The notes under the pieces are model-generated. The model made no database searches, was not told where the DNA came from, and saw only the letters and a list, made by a program, of their open reading frames with translations. A stretch of DNA of 64,000 bases, from assembly GCF_007992195.1 (NCBI RefSeq), contig NZ_BJZU01000028.1, positions 1 to 64,000 on the forward strand, given 5' to 3'. Positions 1-6,351 of the stretch are shown piece after piece (within the stretch, counting starts at the first letter, position 1; each line of letters starts with the position of its first letter). The translations under genes were made by a program, and so were the position numbers. Source of the stretch: Methylobacterium oxalidis. Its GTDB lineage: Bacteria; Pseudomonadota; Alphaproteobacteria; Rhizobiales; Beijerinckiaceae.

Positions 1-163
1 CCGCACTGCTGCATCCTGACTTCAGGCCACGTTGCGTACCGGCCCGACCAGCGTCGTCGGGCCTCGCGACGGCGCTCAATACCGTGAGGCTCGTGGTCGA
101 CCATCTACTTGCGAACAATGAGCTAGGCCGGACGTTGGCCGGGATAGGCAATCGGAGGCGCCC

Positions 164-409
164 ATGCTCCAGAACGCCGAAGCCGAGTTAGCCCGCTACC
201 AATTCATCGTGTATCCGCCGCCAGTGCCGGGCGCGCCCTGGCTGAGCGTCTGCATCGGCCCAGACGGGCGCGTGCTCGACTCCGAGGCGTTCGCCACCTT
301 CGAGGAAGCCGATCTCGTGACCTTCAGGGCAGAGGCGGTGCTGTTCGACAGCATTGTGCGACAGATGGAGATCGCACACGTGTACGCCGTCGAGAGAGCC
401 TTGCATTAG
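164..409 (+). CDS. Hypothetical protein, 81 aa
   Basis: I do not recognise this small protein. The start is supported by GGAGG five bases before the ATG. It is soluble, with no signal peptide or membrane segment. The first half is Pro/Gly-rich (VYPPPVPGAPW) and the second half is acidic and helical. It stands alone before a 300-base gap at the left edge of the phage-like region. It could be a conserved small protein of the prophage or a host gene; nothing in the sequence decides. Confidence 0.55.
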   Translation: MLQNAEAELARYQFIVYPPPVPGAPWLSVCIGPDGRVLDSEAFATFEEADLVTFRAEAVLFDSIVRQMEIAHVYAVERALH

Positions 410-436
410 AGAGCCGCTGGCGGTCTTTCTGAAGCG

Positions 437-455
437 ATCCTGAGGCCCTCAGGAT
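437..455. repeat. Near-perfect palindrome in intergenic gap
   Basis: ATCCTGAGG, one base, CCTCAGGAT: 9-bp arms. A related shorter dyad, TCCTG-T-CAGGA, lies at 469-479. They sit in the 308-base gene-free stretch 410-717, which otherwise shows nothing I can name. The pair could be an operator or short hairpins after the 81-residue gene; no T-run follows, so a terminator is not favoured. Confidence 0.5.
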
Positions 456-717
456 GCGATCGGAGTGGTCCTGTCAGGATAGGGGGAGGCACCACTGCTC
501 GGCTTCCGCTTAGAGGCTGCAACCCGCGTCACACGGCAGATCGGCTACTATCTGTTCCACGCTCTGGATGGCTGACGTCCGCGGACACGCCCCGCCAGCC
601 CGTGATCAGATCGGGCGGCGGGGCAGCTTCGGCTCATGCTGATCAGCGCAGCCTTGGTGCCGCGGCCTTGCACCGTATGCGGTGACCCGCCATGAATATG
701 GCTGTTCGGAGAGCAGG

Positions 718-1056
718 ATGAGACGACCTTTGGTCTGGGCTGTCCCCTTGCTTCTCGTCAGCTCCGTGCATGTCGAGGCCATGAGTGGGAACGAGCTTCA
801 CGAACTCTGCAAGGCGCCATCGACCTCGCAACGGTACGCTCTTGGCCTTCGATACACATTAGGCGAGATGAGCGCTGCAGACGCTTCGGGCAGTGCCCGC
901 CGCTCGTACTGCCGAGCCTACGGCATGAAGGTGGAGCAGGCTCATCGAACGGTATGCCGGTGGCTGAAGCTGAACCCGCGACATCGGCATGAGGCGGCTG
1001 GTCCGCTGGTGGGTTCCGCTTTGAGAGAGATCTGGCCCTGCGCGAAGCAGCTGTGA
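718..1056 (+). CDS. Rap1a/Tai-family immunity-like protein
   Basis: A 112-residue exported protein. The ATG at 718 is chosen over upstream starts because GGAGA precedes it and it begins a clear signal peptide (MRRPLVWAVPLLLVSS...). The mature part has the Rap1a/Tai pattern: an early Leu-Cys pair (HELCKAP), a central Tyr/Gly segment, a late Cys (TVCRW), the LNPRHRHEAAG stretch and an ALREIWPC ending. Members of the family neutralise T6SS amidase effectors in the periplasm, but many genomes carry orphans. No effector or T6SS gene is next to it. The gene ends three bases before the CTAG at which the first IS481-like element lies. Confidence 0.7.
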   Translation: MRRPLVWAVPLLLVSSVHVEAMSGNELHELCKAPSTSQRYALGLRYTLGEMSAADASGSARRSYCRAYGMKVEQAHRTVCRWLKLNPRHRHEAAGPLVGSALREIWPCAKQL

Positions 1057-1062
1057 GCCTAG

Positions 1063-2081
1063 ATGTTTGATCCCGCGGTGTGGTGGTACGGTCGACCACC
1101 ATGCTGCGAGGGATGCGCTATGGGCCAGGTTCTCCACGGCAGCGCCCGCACGACGGAGGCGGTCCGTCGCGCAATACAGCTACGTCAAGAGAGTGTGAGG
1201 GCGGCCGCCAGGCGCTACGGCGTCAGCCCCACGACGGTGCAGAAATGGCGCGCCCGGCAGACGACAGCGGACGCCGCCATGGGGCCGAAGAAGCCGCGCT
1301 CCACGATCCTCACGCAAGAGGAGGAGGCCATCATCGTCGCCTTCCGGCGGCATACTCTGCTGCCACTGGATGATTGCCTCTACGGCCTGCAGCCGAGCAT
1401 CCCGCACCTGACCCGCTCCAGCCTGCACCGCTGCCTGGAGCGACACGGCATCAGCCGCCTACCCGAGATGGAAGGCGACAAGCCCAAGAAGAAGCGCTTT
1501 GCCGATTACGCCATCGGCTACGTGCACATCGACATCGCCGAGGTCAGAACTGAGGAAGGCAAGCTCTACCTCTTCGTCGCCATCGACCGAACCTCGAAGC
1601 TCGCCTTCGTCAAGCTGGAGGCAGAGGCCAACCGCTACACCGCATCGGACTTCTTACGTGCGCTGGTCGCGTTCGTGCCGTACCAGATCCATACGGTTCT
1701 CACCGACAATGGCGTTCAGTTCTGCCATGCCCCGCGCAACCGTTCAGGCCCGACCGCCCTCTACAGCCGGCACATGTTCTATCGCGTCTGCCACGAGCAC
1801 GGCATCGAGCACCGCCTGACCAAGCCCAACCACCCGTGGACGAACGGGCAAGTCGAGCGGATGAACCGCACCATCAAGGACGCCACGGTCAAGCGCTACC
1901 ACTACGAGACCCACGAGCAGATCCGGGCCCACCTGCAGCTGTTCGTGGATGCCTACAACCATGCCCGCCGGCTGAAGACCCTGCGGGGCCTCACACCCTA
2001 CGAGCATGTCCTGCAGGTCTGGACGAAAGAGCCCGAACGCTTCAGGCTCAACCCGTCACACCACATCCCGGGACCATACAC
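1063..2081 (+). mobile_element. IS481-family element, copy 1
   Basis: The left end ATGTTTGATCCC and the right end GGGACCATACAC (reverse complement GTGTATGGTCCC) form imperfect terminal inverted repeats. A CTAG flanks each end (1059-1062 and 2082-2085). IS481 of Bordetella is known to target NCTAGN, so CTAG is probably the duplicated target core. The element holds one transposase gene and appears intact. It lies between the Rap1a-like gene and a leftward gene whose stop codon is the flanking CTAG itself. Exact ends are inferred by comparison with the second copy at 33305. Confidence 0.85.
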
Positions 2082-2085
2082 CTAG
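1120..2085 (+). CDS. IS481-family DDE transposase
   Basis: A 321-residue integrase-fold transposase. The start at 1120 (MGQVLHGSAR) is chosen because the second copy starts identically; the longer frame from 1063 would begin inside the terminal repeat. An N-terminal helix-turn-helix (ARRYGVSPTTVQKW) binds the ends. The rve core supplies the DDE triad: D in HIDIAEV, D in LTDNG and E in NGQVERMNRTIK. The C-terminus reaches the right end, and the stop codon TAG is shared with the flanking CTAG. No frameshift is seen, so the protein may be active. Confidence 0.93.
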   Translation: MGQVLHGSARTTEAVRRAIQLRQESVRAAARRYGVSPTTVQKWRARQTTADAAMGPKKPRSTILTQEEEAIIVAFRRHTLLPLDDCLYGLQPSIPHLTRSSLHRCLERHGISRLPEMEGDKPKKKRFADYAIGYVHIDIAEVRTEEGKLYLFVAIDRTSKLAFVKLEAEANRYTASDFLRALVAFVPYQIHTVLTDNGVQFCHAPRNRSGPTALYSRHMFYRVCHEHGIEHRLTKPNHPWTNGQVERMNRTIKDATVKRYHYETHEQIRAHLQLFVDAYNHARRLKTLRGLTPYEHVLQVWTKEPERFRLNPSHHIPGPYT

Positions 2086-2372
2086 TACGAGCGCTCGATC
2101 CGTTCGGGACGCACGGTGCAGCCCTTAGGCGCCACAATCTTGTGCGAAGGCCGGGTCGAAGCCGTCGCCGCTCGATAGGCGGTGGGGGTGCCGCTCGGCA
2201 CGGCAGGGCGCACAGGCGCCTCAACGGCCTCATGCAATCTCACGACCACCTGGATCGTCTTCGGCTCCTCCGGCTTGCTCTTCTGCACCCAGGCCCGGAC
2301 CGTCTTCGCCTCCTCACCGTCGTGCGGCTTGAGCCAACTCATTGGATCGGATGGGTTCGGCATGTCGCTCAT
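2082..2372 (-). CDS. Hypothetical protein ending at IS flank
   Basis: A 96-residue protein of unknown function. The start at 2372 (MSDMPNPSD) is favoured by GGGAG about seven bases upstream. It is Pro/Glu/Lys-rich and probably partly disordered. Its TAG stop is the CTAG at the right border of IS copy 1. Joining the IS flanks across a single CTAG keeps this stop, so the insertion did not truncate the gene. Not recognised. Confidence 0.5.
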   Translation of the reverse strand: MSDMPNPSDPMSWLKPHDGEEAKTVRAWVQKSKPEEPKTIQVVVRLHEAVEAPVRPAVPSGTPTAYRAATASTRPSHKIVAPKGCTVRPERIERSY

Positions 2373-2796
2373 GGTTGTGTCTCCCGGACCAGCACAAGAC
2401 GGAATAGGGCTCGCGAGCACATCAGCCCGGTCCTCGTGATCAGTGCTCCGCCAGCAGGTAGGGAATGCGCATGATCACGTCAAGTCTTAGCACAAACAAT
2501 TCTCAAGATGTGATGTGATTTGCATTCATAGAAGTTTGGCGAATAGTAGCGATAAGCTGATGACTTTGACGAATGGGTTCGAACTGACCTGTAGCGCCAT
2601 GTCCGATCCGCGCGCCCAGCCACGGATCAGGAGAGCCGACCTACTCCAGCCGTACCGCTCGGGTCGACCCGTTGGATAGCGCAGATCTCTTAGGGTCATG
2701 CTCGCGCGTCTTCGGAGTTGTGAGGGGCATTCATATCCCTCAGAGAACACAACGGCACCCTGTGTACTCGGCCTAAGTTGACAATTCGCCCGTTCT
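2373..2796. other. Gene-free stretch, low GC
   Basis: About 420 bases, locally AT-rich (around 2480-2560), with only a doubtful 74-codon leftward frame at 2526-2750 that lacks recognisable features. I see no convincing gene. The base composition differs from the surroundings, which suggests old inserted DNA. Confidence 0.4.
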
Positions 2797-3069
2797 GTGA
2801 GATATTGCGGGCATCATCAAAGTTTTGCGTCTGGAGCCGCTACGGGGGAAGCCTGTGGCGGCTTCTGTCGTTTCGACATCAGGAGGTTCAACATCCGTTA
2901 CACCGCTCTCCGCCTGTCCGAGCAACTTTGGGCAGAGCTTGCGCGGCAGGCTGCACAACGCGGATTGCCGCTTAGTACCTTCATCCGTTCACAGCTGGCC
3001 GCCAACATCGGAGCGCCTGTGAACATTCACGTAGTATCGAGCAACAGGAAACTGGCAGATGGCCGGTAG
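2797..3069 (+). CDS. Small ribbon-helix-helix-like protein
   Basis: The recognisable part is the last 59 residues, RRFNIRYTALRLSEQLWAEL followed by a helix with LPLSTFIRS. This is the beta-strand/helix/helix pattern of ribbon-helix-helix DNA-binding proteins. The longest frame begins with GTG at 2797, but a perfect AGGAGG lies at 2881-2886, six bases before an in-frame ATC at 2893. No ATG/GTG/TTG falls between, so the true start is unclear. It overlaps the next small RHH-like gene by 11 bases. Confidence 0.5.
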   Translation: MRYCGHHQSFASGAATGEACGGFCRFDIRRFNIRYTALRLSEQLWAELARQAAQRGLPLSTFIRSQLAANIGAPVNIHVVSSNRKLADGR

Positions 3070-3250
3070 GTCACGCTTATACAAAGATCAGAGGACAGTC
3101 GAGATTAAGCTAGTCATCTCAGAGGACATGCGCATACAGCTTCGTGAGCTTGCGCTCACTTACGGTCTGGACGCCTCGGCGTACGTGAGATCGCTCCTGG
3201 CGACGCATCTTATCAGGGTGAAGGCCAGCCAGAGGGATGGGGTGCTCTGA
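3059..3250 (+). CDS. Small RHH-like protein
   Basis: A 63-residue protein. TVEIKLVISEDMRIQLREL then LTYGLDASAYVRSLLATHL matches a ribbon-helix-helix or MobC-like fold: one strand and two helices with a turn at G-L-D-A-S. It overlaps the preceding frame, and its TGA overlaps the ATG of the next gene (TGATG), so the three genes are probably cotranscribed. It may act in autoregulation or plasmid/phage relaxation; this is inference. Confidence 0.6.
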   Translation: MAGRSRLYKDQRTVEIKLVISEDMRIQLRELALTYGLDASAYVRSLLATHLIRVKASQRDGVL

Positions 3251-3633
3251 TGGCCGAGGCTACCCTTCGGGCGCTCGCCGGCCGGCTCTTGAAGGCTGAG
3301 ATCGCCGCCCGCCGCGCCAGGGATGTGGAGGCCGTCGAAAAGGCTGTCGCCCCGCTACTTCGGCTCGATGCCGAGGGCGCCTTCATCGCGGTTGATGCCG
3401 CAGGCAATCCACTGGCCGGCCAGGGCCTAGATGACGTTCTGGCGAAGGTTCAGGCCGATCGTCCCGAGTTGTTCGAGGCAGGTGGGAAGGCTGCGGGCAC
3501 CACCTCAACGACCAATCCGTTCGCTCAGGGGCCAGCCTACAGCGTCACAAACCAGATGCTGCTCTGGCGAGCCGATCCGGAGCGGGCTGAACATCTTGCG
3601 GCAGAAGCCGGCTTCAAGATCGGCCGGAATTAG
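3250..3633 (+). CDS. Phage-associated hypothetical protein
   Basis: A 127-residue protein starting by TGATG overlap with the gene before it. The first half is helical and Arg/Ala-rich (LLKAEIAARRARDVEAVEKAV). The second half holds NPFAQGPAYSVTNQMLLWR followed by a short Ala-rich helix, an ending I associate with small proteins of tailed-phage structural operons (Asn-Pro-Phe, then a dozen residues, then Met-x-Leu-x-x). Function unknown. Its position in a run of small same-strand genes supports it as real. Confidence 0.6.
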   Translation: MAEATLRALAGRLLKAEIAARRARDVEAVEKAVAPLLRLDAEGAFIAVDAAGNPLAGQGLDDVLAKVQADRPELFEAGGKAAGTTSTTNPFAQGPAYSVTNQMLLWRADPERAEHLAAEAGFKIGRN

Positions 3634-3646
3634 CAAGGATTTTCCG

Positions 3647-4165
3647 ATGAGTTTCACAAGTATTCCGGGCGGCTGGCGTGATCGTGCGAAGAAGGTCCGC
3701 GAGGCGCAGGAGCGTCGGGATCAAGCCGCTGAGATCCGCGCCGAGCGCGCCCGTATGGCTGAGGAGCACCGCGCTCTCTCCGAGCGGCAGATGGCCGAGG
3801 CCGAGGCTGCCCGCGCTGTCGCACGGGTGAGTTGCCCTTGCTGTGATGCGGGACATGTCACGGTTGATTTCGCTGAGCGCATCTACCGCGCGCTTGAACG
3901 GCTGCCCTCCCATTCCAAGCCCGACCCGGCCGTGCTGGAGCACCTGTTCGCCATCGCGCAGGGTGTCACCCCGCCCGCTGCGTCACGCCGGCCATATCTA
4001 ACCGTGCAAGTGTCGCGTCCCCGAACAGTCGAACAGGCCGCTGCAAGAGCGGAAACGGCCGATCCCATCACGCATGTGACGGGCCCCGCGCCAGCCACGA
4101 AGGGCAAGGTGAAGCCCTCGCCTGAACTCGAGTTCACCGCAGACGGCGCGCTGATCGAACCATAG
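3647..4165 (+). CDS. Hypothetical coiled-coil protein with CPCC motif
   Basis: A 172-residue protein. The ATG at 3647 has AAGGA seven bases upstream. Residues about 10-65 form an Arg/Glu/Ala-rich coiled coil (AKKVREAQERRDQAAEIRAE). A compact Cys cluster, SCPCCDAGH, follows and could bind zinc. The tail is Pro/Thr-rich and probably disordered. It is the last gene of the 2797-4165 rightward set. Not recognised; a phage accessory role is likely from context. Confidence 0.6.
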   Translation: MSFTSIPGGWRDRAKKVREAQERRDQAAEIRAERARMAEEHRALSERQMAEAEAARAVARVSCPCCDAGHVTVDFAERIYRALERLPSHSKPDPAVLEHLFAIAQGVTPPAASRRPYLTVQVSRPRTVEQAAARAETADPITHVTGPAPATKGKVKPSPELEFTADGALIEP

Positions 4166-4678
4166 AATCGCGGTCGAAGGCGCACCCGGGATTAGGCCAT
4201 GATCGCCGCGCCGAGCCTCCCGCGAAGGCGGCCGAGTTGCCATGCCACGCGACTCGGCCGCTCCCCTCTCGCCGATGCTGAGAAGCCGCCGATCACCATC
4301 CCCTTCATGGACTGGTACAGGGGGAACAGAAACCCATCACCCGGGCAGTGTGTCTGCTCTCGTCCCTGGATAGGGCGAGCCTCCGGATCACGCCCAGCCG
4401 GACCTGCAGCTTGCGTCTCGGCCTGAAACTCTGCCAGCACTCACGAGCCGGTCCCCAAAAAGGATCTTTAGAATTATTCTAGACAATATGAAGAAGCCCC
4501 GCCTCCGCGAGTGAGACGAGGCTTTCAAGAAGATGAGGAAGGTGTTGAGCGTTCCCGACAGCAGGCGTCGGGTAGGGGGAGCTTCAGTACCTGCCACCAG
4601 GAACGCCCGCGCGGGACTTGGATCGGCAATATCCGATGATCAACCCTTCTGTGCGGAAGCGTCTGAATCCGTTGAAGA
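4166..4678. other. Intergenic stretch with no convincing gene
   Basis: About 510 bases between convergent genes. Short frames on both strands overlap one another and show no family signature. It contains the hairpin at 4494-4524 and an AT-rich patch around 4460-4490. Confidence 0.4.
4494..4524. terminator. Hairpin, possible bidirectional terminator
   Basis: AAGCCCCGCCTC pairs with GAGACGAGGCTT (G-U pairs allowed) around a 7-base loop. It lies between the convergent gene sets ending at 4165 (+) and 4679 (-), where a shared terminator is expected. No clear U-run follows on either side, so confidence is moderate. Confidence 0.45.
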
Positions 4679-4879
4679 CTATGCCCTGAGCTGACCCGGA
4701 CCGTGTTGCGGCACGACTCGGTGTGAGTGAGCATCGTCCCGCGTCTTGCACAGTTCGACTGCCGACTCGAAGCGTGCTCGCGCCGCGAGTTCGGTGGCGA
4801 CGGTCCCCACGATGACCGGCTCTCCGTCTCGGTCGGTCGTCACTTGGTACGGCGGCGGCCGTAGGTCGTCTTGCTCCAT
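4679..4879 (-). CDS. Small hypothetical protein downstream of resolvase
   Basis: A 66-residue protein starting MEQDDLRPPPYQVTTDRDGE. The pattern of a Tyr/Val/Thr strand, Gly-Thr-Val-Ala-Thr-Glu-Leu-Ala-Ala-Arg and a final basic tail suggests a small alpha/beta protein. It lies 48 bases after the serine recombinase gene on the same strand and may be cotranscribed with it. Function unknown. Confidence 0.45.
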   Translation of the reverse strand: MEQDDLRPPPYQVTTDRDGEPVIVGTVATELAARARFESAVELCKTRDDAHSHRVVPQHGPGQLRA

Positions 4880-4927
4880 CGCTTCCTCGCCCTGCAAGCT
4901 CGGGAGATGTTCCGGCGCCGGAAGCGG

Positions 4928-5539
4928 TCAAGCCGCGCGCTTGGCAATCTTCGCGATGGTCGCCCGGCTGCATCCGGTGGCGTCCTGGATCTGCGACCAA
5001 CTCATGCCCTTGTCGAGCATGCCAGCGATTGAGGCGTTGCGCTTGGTATCCTCGGGGCGGCCCCGGTAACGGCCCTCTAGCTTGGCCTTGGCCTGTCCCT
5101 GTTCCTGCCGACGACGACGATCCTCATAGTCCTTGCGCGCGACGGCAGCGAGGGTGTCGAGCATCATCGCATTGACGGCCTCGAACATGCGAGCCGTGAA
5201 CGGGTCGGCTTCCTTCGTCGCCATGATCCACGAGGTAGGCAGATCGAGTGCCACCACGCGCAGCTTCCGAGAGGCGATCTCGCCCTTCAACGTCTCCCAA
5301 TCCTCGCTGGTGAGACGGGACAAGCGGTCAACCTGCTCAACCAGGATCATGTCGCCGGGGCGAGCGTCGCGCAGAAGGCGAAACAGCTCGGGCCGAGCGA
5401 GCTTCGATCCAGACTCGTTCTCCACGTACCATGCGGCTATGCTCAGGCCGCGGTCGGCCGCGAAGGCGTCGAGCTGGGCCCGCGCACGCTGCGCATCCTG
5501 TTCCGTGGTGCTGGCTCTCAGATAGGCCCGGACGAACAT
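4928..5539 (-). CDS. Serine recombinase (resolvase/invertase family)
   Basis: A 203-residue small serine recombinase. The N-terminal catalytic domain starts VRAYLRASTTEQD, with the nucleophilic Ser in the first loop, and carries the conserved DRLSRL motif near residue 72. The C-terminal DNA-binding part has GRYRGRPEDTKRN followed by a helix-turn-helix (MSWSQIQDATGCSRATIAKI). Such enzymes resolve or invert DNA at short paired sites. The DNA upstream of the start holds many GGTTCA/TGAACC half-sites that could be its recombination or operator site. It could serve the prophage or be an independent accessory gene. Confidence 0.9.
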   Translation of the reverse strand: MFVRAYLRASTTEQDAQRARAQLDAFAADRGLSIAAWYVENESGSKLARPELFRLLRDARPGDMILVEQVDRLSRLTSEDWETLKGEIASRKLRVVALDLPTSWIMATKEADPFTARMFEAVNAMMLDTLAAVARKDYEDRRRRQEQGQAKAKLEGRYRGRPEDTKRNASIAGMLDKGMSWSQIQDATGCSRATIAKIAKRAA

Positions 5540-5542
5540 GGC

Positions 5543-5659
5543 GAACCCCGACGGTTCAATTAGGATGGTTCACTGATACTCGGTTCACTTTGAACGGTCA
5601 ACCGACATTTGGTGAACCAGCCTAGCTCCAGTTCAAGATCGGCACACCCAAACTGAACC
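5543..5659. repeat. Array of GGTTCA / TGAACC half-sites
   Basis: GGTTCA occurs at 5553-5558, 5567-5572 and 5582-5587 (14-15 bp apart). TGAAC or TGAACC occurs at 5591-5595, 5613-5618 and 5654-5659; GTTCA at 5631-5635; GAACC at 5543-5547. The array lies just upstream of the serine recombinase start at 5539 and before the divergent gene at 5753. It looks like a multi-site res region or an operator array. Confidence 0.6.
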
Positions 5660-5752
5660 GGACGGCATTCCTAAGATGGCCAGTTTACCAGCGGAGGTTT
5701 GATCCATCTGCCGGGAGCGTGGTTGCCCGAGGATAGCCCCGCGAGTCGTCCC

Positions 5753-6013
5753 ATGCCGCAGTTCTTCTTCCATCTCCGTACGCTTCAAGGGCTGGACGCC
5801 GACGACATCGGCTTGGAACTGGCCGACGCGGAGACCGCGTACCTCTGCGCCTATGAAGCGATACCGACCATGAGCGCTGACTACGTGCAGCAGGCCCATG
5901 ACCCACGTCAGTTTGAGTTCGAGATTACTGACAAGGTGGGACGCGTCCTGTTCGAGCTGCCGTTCACGGAAGCCCTTGAACACAGGCCCACCGGGCGCTT
6001 GCTGCGGCGCTGA
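5753..6013 (+). CDS. DUF6894-family small protein
   Basis: An 86-residue protein beginning MPQFFFHLRT, the typical opening of the DUF6894 family that is abundant in Methylobacterium and rhizobia. A Gly-x-Glu-Leu segment and a helix (DAETAYLCAYEAIPTM) follow, and it ends with a strand, VGRVLFELPFTEAL. The start at 5753 is chosen for this conserved opening. Function of the family is unknown. It is divergent from the serine recombinase and upstream of the tail genes. Confidence 0.7.
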   Translation: MPQFFFHLRTLQGLDADDIGLELADAETAYLCAYEAIPTMSADYVQQAHDPRQFEFEITDKVGRVLFELPFTEALEHRPTGRLLRR

Positions 6014-6351
6014 CCGGCACCGACCGCCCACAGGGCCACTCGATGCCAGTCATGCCTCCCTCGTGCCGCTGCTCCGGCACTTGGCCGAGGCTGCCTGCCG
6101 CACCTGACACTTCCCCGCAGTTGTCGTGAAAGATGATCTCTGCCGCGGCCAGACGAGAGGGGTGGGGTCTTTTTTGTGACAGGTAGGGGGGTGGGTCAGC
6201 AGACCCCCATATGTTGTATATTAAAATTCTTCCGGAATACCACCCCCCTCTAACTGGTGATGACTGGCCACATTGCGGCCTCTCGCCGGTCGATCACTTG
6301 CGCCAGCCAGTCGAGATCATCCTGGCCGGCCTCTTTCCTCATGGAAACACT
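6014..6351. other. Leader region before tape-measure gene
   Basis: About 340 bases without a convincing gene. It contains a six-T run after a GC-rich stretch (around 6165-6178), a G-rich/C-rich pair around GGGTCAGCAGACCC near 6195, and an AT-rich patch (ATGTTGTATATTAAAATTC, 6211-6229). These could be a terminator and promoter region. Confidence 0.35.

Noticed and set aside
6160-6240. Riboswitch or structured leader before the tape-measure gene
   Set aside because: Only a T-run and G/C-rich stretches; no conserved riboswitch core recognised.
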